This document shows, in pieces, positions 53,590 through 63,679 of a DNA stretch of 64,000 nt (the first letter of the stretch is position 1; each line of letters opens with the position of its first letter). Source of the DNA: Anolis sagrei (Eukaryota; Chordata; Lepidosauria; Squamata; Anolidae); contig NC_090025.1 of NCBI RefSeq assembly GCF_037176765.1, positions 1,328,552 through 1,392,551 on the forward strand, in the 5' to 3' direction. The position numbers were made by a program, and so were the translations under genes. The notes under the pieces were generated by a model that saw only the letters and a program-made list of their open reading frames with translations, did no database searches and was not told the DNA's origin.

Positions 53590-53755
53590 GATCAGGATAC
53601 TGAAAATCCAACAGACCTGGGGGGAAAACCAGCAGCGTCCACCACCAAAATATGACACGTGTTTCGAAGGTATACTTTAGAAGCACGTGTCATATTTTGG
53701 TGGTGGATGCTGCTGGTTTTTCCCCCAGGTCTGTTGGATTTTCAGTATCCTGATC
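53590..53755. repeat. Near-perfect 72-bp inverted repeat
   Basis: The arms 53590-53661 and 53684-53755 pair almost completely (GATCAGGATACTGAAAATCC ... GACACGTG) around a 22-bp loop. A partial arm, 'AAAACCAGCAGCATCCACCA', recurs at 54367. Confidence 0.85.
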
Positions 53756-53799
53756 TGTCTCTTGTAATCTTGGAACGGCTTTTGACTATGGTATAGACT

Positions 53800-54200
53800 C
53801 TTGATCCCTGGACTCTCTTATTGAACTCTTGGCGTTTGACCACTGGACTGGACCCTTTTGACTGAGGAGTTTTTGCTATCAGTTTTTGTTTATTCTGTGG
53901 CTATCTTTATGTTTTATATTTTGGTCTATTAAAACAGCCAGCAAGTGCTGTTTTTATTAAACTGTTTGATAAAACCGGGAGTTTGGTTCATCTCTACCTA
54001 AATAAGGCAGAGCCCTGGCAACGTGACAGAATACTTTTCTCGCCCACAGAGTCAAACTCACCCAGTTCTGCTTGTGTTTGTTTTGGGAGGCTTGCAAGAT
54101 AAAATGTAATCCAGGGGAAGATGAGATGCAGAAAAAACTGCAAAGCGTACGTGAGGCTTTGAATAAAATAGAAGCTAGGCTGGAGGCATGGATGGCATCC
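53800..54200 (+). mobile_element. LTR-retroelement leader/LTR-end remnant (fossil)
   Basis: An LTR-end-like stretch with poly(A)-type words is followed by 'CCTGGCAACGTGACAGAATA', a primer-binding-site-like junction, and a short coding-like start. It is partial and broken; Gypsy-type is a guess. Confidence 0.35.
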
Positions 54201-54214
54201 TTGAAGTGACTGGA

Positions 54215-54325
54215 CTGACCTTGAAGGAGCTGGGGGTGGTGACGGCCGACAGGGAGCTCTGGCGTGGGCTGGTCCATGAGGTCATGAAGAGTCGGAGGCG
54301 ACTGAACGAATGAACAACAACAGGC
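54215..54325 (+). mobile_element. RTE-BovB LINE 3' end
   Basis: 'GGGCTGGTCCATGAGGTCAT' and AGAGTCGGAGGCGACTGAAC, nearly identical to 36752-36855. Confidence 0.75.
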
Positions 54326-54532
54326 TGGAGGAGCTCCAAGACTCCAACAAGAATCAAGAAGTGGGGGAAAACCAGCAGCATCCACCACCAAAATATGACA
54401 ACATGTTAGAAATGAAATGCCGGCGCCCCCAGTTTTGTAATGACTTTTGAGCCATCTTTTAAAATGGATTGCAGATCTCTACTCAATATTCTTCCATGTC
54501 TCTCTGAGCTGTTTACAGATCCCTTCATAGGA

Positions 54533-54790
54533 AAAGGTAAAGGTTTTCCACTGACATTTAAGTCTAATTGTGTCCGACTCTGGGACAGTTTAAGCTGAAG
54601 AGACGGCGTTGTCCATAGGCATCTCCAAGATCATGTGGCTAGCATGGCTTTATGGAGCGCTGTTACCTTCCTGCCAGAGTGGTACCTATTGATCTACTCA
54701 CATTTGCATGTTTTCGAATTGCTAAGTTGGCAGGAGCTGGGGCTGACAGCAGAAGCTCACCCTACTCTCCAGATTTGAACCTACTGTTAT
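54533..54790 (-). mobile_element. Sauria SINE
   Basis: 'AAAGGTAAAGGTTTTCCACT' to 'CAGATTTGAACC' (reverse of the tRNA-like head), with 'CTACTCACATTTGCATGTTT' in the body. Confidence 0.8.
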
Positions 54791-54865
54791 CATTATTATT
54801 TTAAAAAAGCACAACAGACTCGAGTATTTTTGTTTGTCAGGACATTGAGTTCAAGGCCACGCTGC

Positions 54866-55408
54866 ATAGAATCCTAGAGTTGAGAAGAGACCTTATGGGA
54901 CATCCAGTCCAACCCCATTCTGCCAAGAAGCAGGAATATTGTATTCATAAAATCATAGAATCAAAAAGTTGGAAGAGACCTCCTGGGCCATCCAGTCCAA
55001 CCTCATTCTGCCAAGAAGCAGGAATATTGTATTCATAAAATCATAGAATCAAAAAGTTGGAAGAGACCTCCTGGGCCATCCAGTCCAACCTCATTCTGCC
55101 AAGAAGCAGGAATATTGCATTCAAAGCACCCCTGACAGATGGCCATCCAGCCTCTGCTTAAAAGCTTCCAAAGAAGGAGCCTCCACCACACTCCGGGGCA
55201 GAGAGTTCCAATGCTGAATGGCTCTCACAGTCAGGAAGTTCTTCCTCATGTTCAGATGGAATCTCCTCTCTTGTAGTTTGAAGCCATTGTTCCACGTCCA
55301 AGTCTCCAGGGAAGCAGAAAACAAGCTTGCTCCCTCCTCCCTATAGCTCCCTCTCACATATTTATATATGGCTATCATGTCTCCTCTCAGCCTTCTCTTC
55401 TTTATAAG
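54866..55408 (-). mobile_element. CR1 LINE 3' end with triplicated terminus
   Basis: ORF2 C-terminal coding ([19 protein letters not shown] on the minus strand). The terminal ~80 bp, 'TCATAGAATCAAAAAGTTGG' to 'GCAGGAATATTG', is present three times at 54866, 54950 and 55030. Confidence 0.8.
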
Positions 55409-55418
55409 ATGCTAGTAA

Positions 55419-55735
55419 AGGTTTTCCCCTGACAGTAAGTCTAATCGTGTCTGACTCTGGGACTGTGGAGCTCATCTCCATGTCTAAGTGGAGACGGCGT
55501 TGTCCATAGACGTCTACAAGATCATGTGGCCAGCATGGCTTCATGGAGTGCTGTCATCTTCCCGTCAGAGTGGTACCTATTGATCTATTCACCATTGCAT
55601 GTTTTTGAACTGCTAGGTTGGCAGAAGCTGGGGCTAACAGCGGAAGCTCACCCCACTCCCCGGATTCAAACCTACAACCTCTTGGTCAAAAAGCTCAGCA
55701 GATCAGTGGTTTAACTGCACCACCGTCTCCTTGGT
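55419..55735 (-). mobile_element. Sauria SINE, near full length
   Basis: Runs from 'GTAAAGGTTTTCCCCTGACA' through 'GGAGACGGCGTTGTCCATAG' to GTTTAACTGCACCACCGTCT, the tRNA-like head on the minus strand. Confidence 0.8.
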
Positions 55736-56221
55736 TTGGTTGCCAGCTACCTGAGATAACACACCAGGGGTCTGACTCTGGAGACAGGTGCAAGATAAAC
55801 AATGGTGAGACAGCCAAGGGTGGGGTGGTGTCCAGAACATCTCAAGATGTAAACAAGCGCCTTGGGTCAAGGGACAACCACCCAGTTGAACCCCTCTCTC
55901 CCAGGCAGGGCACCATCAAAGCACCATCAACAGACAGCCATCCACCCTCTGCTTCAAAACCTCCAGAGAAGGAGGTTCTGCTGCACTCCAAGGCAGCTTG
56001 TATTCCACTGCTCAGCAGCTCACCATCACGTCTCCTGAATGGGACCTCCTCTCCAATAAAATATTGTATTTACTCTATTGCTCACCTGTTTTTGGCTTAA
56101 TTACCTTGCTAAAATTAAGGTGTGCCATATAGTCATCTTAGTTCTAGCCAAAGCTAAAAGGGAAGCAACTTCAGCAACACCTGAAGCTCCTCTTTGAGGA
56201 ATTGAACCACTGACCTTTTGC
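55736..56221. other. Intergenic; degraded CR1 scrap
   Basis: 55925-56020 ('GACAGCCATCCACCCTCTGC', 'CTCCAGAGAAGGAGG') is an old minus-strand CR1 fragment. Nothing else is recognised. Confidence 0.35.
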
Positions 56222-57290
56222 ATCAATAGGAGCCTAGTGTCTAGATCTAAGGAAGTCATGCTCCTCATGCTCTGTTCTGCTTTGGTTAGACCACACCTGG
56301 AATATTGTGTCCAATTCTGGGCACCACAATTCAAGAGAGATATTGACTCTAAGCTGGAATACTGTGTCCAGAGGAGGGAGACTAAAATGATCAAGGGTCT
56401 GGAGAACAAGCCCTATGAGGAGCGGCTTAAGGAGCTGAGCATGTTTAGCCTGAAGAAGAGAAGGATGAGAGGAGATATGATAGCCATGTATAAATATGTG
56501 AGAGGCAGCCACAGAGAGGAGGAGGGAGCAAGCTTGTTTTCTGCTTCCTTGGAGACTAGGACGCAATGGAACAATGGCTTCAAACTACAAGAGAGGAGAT
56601 TCCACCTGAACATGAGGAAGAACTTCCTGATTGTGAGAGCCGTTCAGCAGTGGAACTCTCTGCCCCGGAGTGTGGTGGAGGCTCCTTCTTTGGAAGCTTT
56701 TAAACAGAGGCTGGATGGCCATCTGTCAAGGGTGATTTGAATGCAATATTCCTGCTTCTTGGCAGAATGGGGTTGGACTGGATGGCCCATGAGGTCTCTT
56801 CCAACTCTTGGATTCTAGGATTCTACAGGAAAGGAGATTCCATCTGAACATTAGGAAGAACTTCCTGACTGTGAGAGCCGTTCAGCAGTGGAACTCTCTG
56901 CCCCGGAGTGTGGTGGAAGCTCCTTCTTTGGAAGCTTTTAAACAGAGGTCACCTGTCAAGGGTGATTTGAATGCAATATTCCTGCTTCTTGGCAGAATGG
57001 GGTTGGACTGGATGTCCCATGAGGTCTCTTCCAACTCTTGGATTCTAGGATTCTACAGGAAAGGAGATTCCATCTGAACATTAGGAAGAACTTCCTGACT
57101 GTGAGAGCCGTTCAGCAGTGGAACTCTCTGCCCCGGAGTGTGGTGGAAGCTCCTTCTTTGGAAGCTTTTAAACAGAGGTCACCTGTCAAGGGTGATTTGA
57201 ATGCAATATTCCTGCTTCTTGGCAGAATGGGGTTGGACTGGATGTCCCATGAGGTCTCTTCCAACTCTTGGATTCTAGGATTCTATGAAT
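56222..57290 (+). mobile_element. CR1 LINE 3' end with tandemly repeated terminus
   Basis: ORF2 C-terminal coding: [77 protein letters not shown]. After the first 3' tail the last ~230 bp, beginning CAGGAAAGGAGATTCCATCT, is repeated twice more (56816 and 57046 onward). Confidence 0.9.
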
Positions 57291-57331
57291 GTCACCTCTA
57301 ATTTAATGAGCACAGTTCAGTGCTATGCCCT

Positions 57332-57600
57332 GGAGCCTCTGGTGGCGCAAAGGGTTACTCCTGTGCCAGCAGGACTGCTGACCAAAAGGTCAGCGGTTCA
57401 AATCCGGGGAGTGGGGGGAGCTCCCATTTGTCAGCTTTGGCGAAGAACGAAGCTTCTCGTGGAGTGACATGAGAAAAGCTTCCCACAGGATGGCAACACA
57501 TCTAGGTGTCCCCTGGGCAACGTCCTTGCAGATGGCCAATTCTCTCACACCAGAAACAACCTGCGGTTTCACAAGTTGCTCCTGACATGAAAAAAAAAAT
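57332..57600 (+). mobile_element. tRNA-derived SINE with LINE-type tail
   Basis: Head GGAGCCTCTGGTGGCGCAAA has an A-box-like TGGCGCAAAGG and B-box-like GGTTCAAATCC. The body ('CTTCTCGTGGAGTGACATGA') differs from the Sauria SINE. The 3' end is GTTGCTCCTGACATGAAAAA, matching the Jockey LINE tail at 62608. Confidence 0.8.
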
Positions 57601-57619
57601 GCATTTCCTTTTTTCTGCC

Positions 57620-57990
57620 TAAGTGGAGCCTCTTGTGTTTGTCATTGCTGAACTTCATTTTAACTTCTAGAGTCCTGGCTATCCCTCCCAATTTGTTGTT
57701 GTCTGCAAACGATGATCCTGCCTTTGAACCCTTCGTCTAAGAGTCATGAATGGAGATCCTGACCAGGACCGGTCTCAGGACGGAACCCTGCGGATGGCAC
57801 TCCACTCGTCACTATTCATTTTTGTATGTATGTATTTTTATCTTTTACAATTTAGCTTGTAAATTGCCTAGAGCATCTCAGATGGAGGGTGGTTAATAGG
57901 TAATTAAATATGATGATGATGATGACTTCTTTCCAGGATGCAGAGGAGGAAGCCTTGGGGAGAATCACCCTCTGGGTTCGTTCGCTTAAC
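57620..57990. mobile_element. Old LINE fragments (CR1-like minus, L2 tail plus)
   Basis: 'AGGACCGGTCTCAGGACGGA' with ACCCTGCGGATGGCACTCCA (57760-57805) recalls CR1 RT coding on the minus strand. 57830-57905 is a degraded L2 tail ending (GAT)n. Confidence 0.45.
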
Positions 57991-58056
57991 CAATGCCAGG
58001 TGCGCTTGTGGGCTCCAGAACTCCACGCTGCGAATCTCTACCCAGCTCAAAACTCA

Positions 58057-58062
58057 TTTATT
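58057..58062 (-). terminator. PAIP2B: Candidate poly(A) signal for PAIP2B
   Basis: AATAAA on the minus strand in the context TTAAATAAATGAG; the first canonical hexamer met at a plausible distance below the stop codon that is not within a repeat. Confidence 0.4.
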
Positions 58063-58456
58063 TAAGAATGCATCGTTGTAAAAATGGACAGCACATAATT
58101 GCAAAGACTTCCTCCCAAAGGAACCAGAGATGGCAGAAGAGGGGTGGGAAGGGGAAGGAGAGGAAGGAAGACGCTCCGGCCACCTCCCCGGCAGGCTCCT
58201 TCATCTCGGGACCCCTCCGGGAAGAACCCCCAAAAGTTACAAATCCCACCCCCACCAAGCATCCAGGATGATGGGAGGGGCGGCCCAACACACCCAGGAG
58301 AAAGCACTGTAACATGGCCAAAGGGAAGGAAAGGAAGGAAGGAAGACACCTGGACCTCAGGTTCTCGTTTCAGAAAGGAGAATGGGAAGTAGCAGATCCC
58401 AGGTCCCAGCCAAGAGAGTCCTTCCTGCTCCTCTTCCCTTTTGCAGGAAGAGAAGA

Positions 58457-58523
58457 GAGAAGGAAGGAAGGAAGGAAGGAAGGAAGGAAGGAAGGAAGGA
58501 AGGAAGGAAGGAAGGAAGGAAGG
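58457..58523. repeat. (GGAA)n microsatellite
   Basis: About 15 uninterrupted AAGG tetramers, inside the presumed PAIP2B 3' UTR. Confidence 0.9.
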
Positions 58524-58700
58524 GCCATTTTTGAGGAAGCCCCACGAGTTGTCCTAAGGGATTTGCTACCATCCCATTCTCCAGGTGGAAGAGCAGGGCT
58601 TGGGTCTGGACCACCTCAGGCCTCATGTCCTGATTTCAACACTACGGGAAGGAAGACAGGAAGGAGGCAGGGTGCCTTTGGAAGCCCTCCTGATAAGACT

Positions 58701-58942
58701 GGGGCCAAGGGTGAACTGCGGCTGCAAAGAGCGGGGTTCTTGCAATGCTTTCTCTTTAAGGGCAATTGCTTCCGGGAAGGAAAAGACCCCCAGCTGGCCC
58801 AAGGGGAAGCCCCCCAGGAATGGGGCCAAGGGTGAACTGCGGCTGCAAAGAGCGGGGTTCTTGCAATGCTTTCTCTTTAAGGGCCATTGCTTCCGGGAAG
58901 GAAAGACCCCCAATTGGCCCCCAATGGCGCTGGAAGGAGACC
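58701..58942. repeat. 121-bp tandem duplication
   Basis: 'GGGGCCAAGGGTGAACTGCG' begins at 58701 and again at 58822, with near-identical sequence through 'CGGGAAGGAAA' and GACCCCC. Confidence 0.85.
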
Positions 58943-59833
58943 GGAGACGGTTATGGGAGCCCAGCAAGCCCAAAGGACCCTTTTCCCCTCCAGAATGCAG
59001 AGTTTGGGTCTTTCTTTTCCTAAGCAAGGCTTGTGGTGCCTCTGCACGCCATTCCGAGGGATCTTGATGCAATTCCCGGGGAAGGGCCACCTCATCAAGG
59101 CATCATGCCCTCGGGGATGGCAGATGAGCCACCAAAGCGGGCCCCAGGTGTTTTAGGGGCCATGTTCTCCCACCTAACCCCCTCCCCATGCCAGCAACCC
59201 CTTTCCCTGGTGATAATTAAATCCCCGATTGGAAAGCCAAAGAGAGGAGGGTCGTGTACGGTTAAGGCCTTTCTTCTCCAAGCAAAGAGAAGAAAGGACT
59301 GAGCAGGACCCAAAACCAACATGCAAGAAACAAAGGGTTTGGGAGCTTTGGGAGGAAATGCTCCTCAGCCAGGAGAGGCCAAGCCACAGAGGCTGGTGCT
59401 CCATGCTCTCTTTGCGTCAGAGAGGTCCTCTCTCTGCCTTCTTCCCTTGGCTGGTGCAGCCATCAGCGTGATTGGGATGCTGAGCACAGGCCGTGACTGA
59501 GAGACTGTGTCCTCCCTCCATCCCAGCCAAAAGGGCTTGGACTTCAACTCCCATCCTTGCTCACCCCTGGCTGGAGCCCATAGGGAGAGGCAGCCCAATA
59601 ATGTTTGTGCAACTCCTTCCCAGGAGAGAGATGCTCACTTGGTTTCGATCAAGCTGTTGTCATGCAGAGATGCAGAGGAAGGCCTTGGTATTGTAGTGAT
59701 GGGAGAACGAAAAAGGAGAGGAATGGGCACCAAAAGGGGAGGGGAGGGATGGGTAGGAGATTATTCATGCCCAAGATGGCTGTGCACCCCACTTCCTTGC
59801 AAAACAAGCCCTGGCTGCCATTGAGCCCTCTGG

Positions 59834-60143
59834 AAGGAGGAGCTGGTGGACCAAGCAGGCTCTCCCTCCCATACATATCAAGGGGAGGCAGTCACTTGCA
59901 AGGTGTCCCATGTCCCCAACCAGAAGGAACAGGGGAGAAGCTGCTCCAGAGCCAGGAAGAGCAACCCCTGCCTTGAGTTTGCAACTGAAAGGAGGAGCTG
60001 GTGGACCAGGCAGGCTCTCCCTCCCATACATATCAAGGGGAGGCAGTCGCTTGCAAGGTGTCCCATGTCCCCAACCAGAAGGAACAAGGGAAACGCTGCT
60101 CCAGAGCCAGGAAGAGGAGGAAGAGGAAGACGAAGGAGGAGAA
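59834..60143. repeat. 155-bp tandem duplication
   Basis: 'AAGGAGGAGCTGGTGGACCA' begins at about 59834 and 59989. Both copies run through 'CCATACATATCAAGGGGAGG' to CCAGAGCCAGGAAGAG. Confidence 0.85.
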
Positions 60144-60688
60144 GCAGCAGCAGCAGTGGGTGCCTGGCTGGGGGCAGAGCGGGGGCTGCCAAGCTTGGAG
60201 AAGAAGGAAGAGGAGGAGAAGATGGGAGATCCGGCAGCGCTGCTTCCGCTGGGCAAAGTGTCCAAAGCACACCCAGAAGAAGGAAGGAAGGAAGGGAGGA
60301 AGGAAGGAGGGAAAGGAGGCAGGCCGGACTCTGCGCTCTAACGGAACAAAAACGGAAATGAGGAGGAGGAGGAGCACCCCCCCCACGCGCGCCCTCCCCC
60401 GGTCTGGTGGGATGGGTATGAGTTCTTCTTGTTGTGTCAGTTCTTGTTTCCCCAAAAATGTCCCGATGCGGCGGCAAGAAAAGAGGGGGGCGGCGTAGCA
60501 GCTTAGGAGGCCCGCCCGTTTGCCCCAAAGCGTCTCTTTCTCACCGCGGATTGCAGGCACCGCTCGCTCCCCCCCCACTCACCCGCAATGACCCCCCACC
60601 CCAGCCCAAATCACCCACCCCGCCCCACCCGCCCGCCCGCCCCTCCAGGGCAGAAAACAAGAGTCTCTGTGAAGCTCCCTTGGAAGGC

Positions 60689-60745
60689 TCAGTACTTCAC
60701 TCCGGGGACAAACTCCTTGGCGTCCGGGTTTAAGGTGCTTTTGCT
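60689..60745 (-). CDS. PAIP2B: PAIP2B terminal coding exon (PAM2 motif)
   Basis: Acceptor CTTTTCCAG on the minus strand; 19 codons including TGA at 60691-60689. Confidence 0.92.
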   Translation of the reverse strand, partial: SKSTLNPDAKEFVPGVKY

Positions 60746-63163
60746 CTGGAAAAGGAGAAGGAGAACAGAAGCAGAGTCAGAGCGGCCTGGGTGGCAGGAC
60801 AGACCCACAGTCAAACCCCTCTCCTTCTACCCCCAAACTCTCCTCTCTTGCGCATTTATTTATTTATGTACTAGATTTGTATACTGCCTTTCTCAGCCAA
60901 CCGGCAACTCAAGGCAGTTTCCAATAAATCAGTACACATAAAAACATAATATAGATTTATTTATTATTTACAGTTCTTAGATTAAAACATTAAACAGTAT
61001 AAAACACCACAAGAGCAATAAAAACAACATCATTAGAGTCTCCTTATTATCAAGCATTGTCCAGTTCCATTGTCAAATCGTTCGATTTCCTATATTAGCT
61101 ACTCTGCATTTGTAAACGCTTGCTCAAACAGCCATGTTTTAACTTGCTTCCGAAATGTTAAGAGAGGGAGAAGATCCGATCTCCCTAGCCGAGGGGCCAC
61201 CACTGAGAAGGCCCTGTCTCTCGTCCCCACCAAATGTACTTGTGACAAAGACGGGTCCGAGAGCAGGGCCTCCCCAGACGATCTTAAAGTCCTCGATGGT
61301 TCATAAGGGGAGGAAATTACACAGACCCCCTCTATAATATTATTATTATTATTAATAATAATAATACCATCTGCCTGCCACAAAGAAATGGTGGGATGTA
61401 TTTATGACTTTTCTTCAGAGGTGGTGTGAAACCTTAATAAAGTGTTCACACCTTCCTGTTGGCAATACTGAAAGTAGTGTGTGTCTCACAATCTTAGAAC
61501 CAGATAAATAAGGTGTGTGTGTATATTATTTATATTCCGCCCTATCTCCCCCAAAGGGATTTAGGGCAGATTCCAATCATAAAAGGCCAACATTTAGTAC
61601 TCAAACATAACAACAAAACACATATAATAAGGAAAATTAACATGTGTATATGTGTATATGTGTGCATATATATATATGTGTGTGTGTGTGTCTGTGTTCA
61701 TATATATATATATGTTTGTGTGTGTGTGTGTATGTGTACACACACCCCAAAGAGCATTGGGATTTTTCTGTAATAAAACAGCCATTTCCAGTGAGCCCAG
61801 TGAGCCCCTTGAGACCTCTTTCCATTCCTTTTCCTGTTCCCAGGGTTTCCTCTCTACTAGACAGGTAGCAATGAGGTTATGGTGCCACACAGTTATAAGG
61901 CCCCCTTGGCCAGGGCACCCCATTTAACACATACTCATTCCCAGGGTGACATGCTATGCAGTAGATGTGGCTCTGAATGAGACATGCCTCATTCTCACAG
62001 GGTGTCTGCGCCCTACACCACTGGAGAAATTGCACTGTCTAGCCGGCATTGCACCACCTGACATCCGCCAGGAAGTGGCAGCCAATAGTGAAAGGACCAA
62101 GGCAGAGACATCTCCAGCCCATCCCCTGTTTGGGTATCAGCCAGCATGTCAACAACTGAAAGCAAGAAATAGTTTTCTAAGATCTACAGAGACACTCGCT
62201 GGAACACCTCAGCAAGCGAGAGTCCAAAAGTGGCAGGCTCAAACCTGGAACCTCAATCAATGGCTGATGGCAAATGAGAGACTCTCCCCTGGGAACACAG
62301 AAGACGGGGCGACTTGGAAGGTGCTGAACAGACTGCGCTCTGGCACCATGAGATGCAGAGCCAACCTCAAGAAATGGGGCTACAAAGTGGAATCCACGAC
62401 ATGCGAGTGAGGAGAAGGGCAAACCACTGACCACCTGCTGCAATGAACCCTGAGCCCTGCCACGTGCACAAGGGAGGACTTCCTTGCGGCAACACCAGAG
62501 GCACTCCAAGGGGCCAGATACTGGTCAAAGGACACTTAATCAGCTACCAAGCTTGCAAACTTTGTGTTTTGTTTGTTTGTTTGTTAAAAAATGCAATACA
62601 ACTGTTTGGCTTGCTCCTGACACGATAAATAAATAAACCTGGCAAGGGGCTCACTGTGTTCAAGACAAAATTCCCTCAGCTAAGGAAAATGGATTCAATG
62701 TTTGTTTCTACCCTGACTTGAAGCCATTCCTTTTGATTGCTATTTAACCTCTGACTTGTAAAAAGGTGTCCTGAAAGGTTACTGAATACAGCGGCCTCCC
62801 ATTTCGATAGTCACCCCCCGTGGAACCCAGGAGCCACAAGATTTGGATTCTTTACTAACACAAATAATATCTTTCCAATAATTTGTATAAACTCTGTTTT
62901 AATATTATGGCCCCCTTAGAGGATTCAGGGGAGTGTTTTGTGTAAAAGAGGTGAAAAATGGAACCAAACAGTTATAAGACCTGCAATGCAAAGGGATAAC
63001 ATAATATTTTATTGTCCATGTTTTTATTTTAATTGCTTGTATTGTTGTGATTATTGCTTGTATTGTTGTGATTATTGCTTGTATTGTTGTGTTTGGGCTC
63101 GGCCTCATGTAAGCCGCACCGAGTCCCTTGGGGAGATGTTAGCAGGGTACAAATGAAGTGTTG

Positions 63164-63197
<34 letters not shown>

Positions 63198-63485
63198 AAC
63201 CAAAGTGAATGAATACCACCCCAAGGTGCCTGCCTCCCTCCCCCAATGGGAGATGCTTAGCTCCAGGTTCTCTTTCTGCCCCCTTGCCCTTCCGCTTACC
63301 AAAATGTCTTCCGAAACGTGGCTGTGGGTGCCGTCGCTGACCGAGAGCCCGTTCAGCTGCTGCTGGAGCTGCCCGATGCCCTGGGGCAGGTCGCGGGAGG
63401 GAATGAACCAGTCCTGGTCCTCCTCGTCCAACATCTCCTGGAAGCAGCGGTCCAGGAACTCTTGCTCCTGCAGCTCTTCCTCCAC
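60689..63485 (-). CDS. PAIP2B: Poly(A)-binding protein-interacting protein 2B, C-terminal exons
   Basis: PAIP2B represses translation by binding PABP and displacing it from poly(A) and eIF4G. Two minus-strand exons are in the window. Exon 63485-63300 encodes 62 residues, VEEELQEQEFLDRCFQEML through DWFIPSRDLPQG and LNGLSVSDGTHSHVSEDIL, the acidic central region including the PAM1-type segment. Exon 60745-60689 encodes SKSTLNPDAKEFVPGVKY and a stop: the PAM2 motif (LNxxAxEFxP) that docks on the PABP MLLE domain. Both splice sites are consensus and both exons are phase 0. Wording matches human PAIP2B closely; PAIP2 is the paralogue alternative, but linkage to NAGK favours PAIP2B. N-terminal exons lie beyond 64000. 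Confidence 0.9.
60855..61340 (-). mobile_element. L2-type LINE 3' end in PAIP2B intron
   Basis: Minus-strand coding [44 protein letters not shown], then the 3' UTR 'GAAACTGCCTTGAGTTGCCG' and an AAAT tail. Confidence 0.75.
61500..61745. repeat. L2 tail scrap and (TG)/(TATG)n microsatellite
   Basis: 61530-61600 has an L2-like 'TTCCGCCCTATCTCCC' module on the minus strand; 61640-61742 is TGTGTATATG-type simple repeat. Confidence 0.65.
61945..62640 (+). mobile_element. Jockey-superfamily LINE 3' end
   Basis: Reads DVALNETCLILTGCLRPTPL, CLAGIAPPDIRQEVAANSE, HPLFGYQPACQQL, then a broken CxC zinc motif, and ends TTGCTCCTGACACGATAAAT. 5' truncated; same family as 13195-16362. Confidence 0.8.
62990..63200 (+). 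mobile_element. L2-type LINE 3' tail
   Basis: 'TCATGTAAGCCGCACCGAGT', CCCTTGGGGAGATG, then (TTG)n/(TTA)n; preceded by three copies of 'TTGCTTGTATTGTTGTGATT'. Confidence 0.65.
63300..63485 (-). CDS. PAIP2B: PAIP2B penultimate coding exon
   Basis: 186 nt, 62 codons; acceptor TTTTTCTCTCCCAG and donor GTAAGCGG read on the minus strand. Confidence 0.93.
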
Positions 63486-63679
63486 CTGGGAGAGAAAAAG
63501 AGGGGAATCCGTGTGTCATTCAGACCAGCCTCCTGAGGCAGGAAAGAAAGCTCCTGCGGCATGCAAAGTAGGGGTCACTGGCCTCCAACGCCCTTGGGTC
63601 TAGCCAGGAATCCAGAGCCAGGAGCCCCTTCGCTTGCTCACAAGAAGGGAGTAGGAATACTTGGCACAGGTTTGGCAGA

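Larger units (their letters stand above)
58035..60688 (-). other. PAIP2B: Probable PAIP2B 3' untranslated region
   Basis: Immediately downstream of the PAIP2B stop on the minus strand, about 2.65 kb has normal base composition and none of the LINE/SINE families seen elsewhere. It ends near an AATAAA signal (minus strand, 58057-58062). Relative freedom from transposons supports a retained 3' UTR; the exact end is inferred. Confidence 0.5.

Noticed and set aside
60033-60578. Overlapping 140-216-codon frames in the GC-rich region
   Set aside because: They lie in the presumed PAIP2B 3' UTR, with no domain, no splice logic and duplicated low-complexity content.
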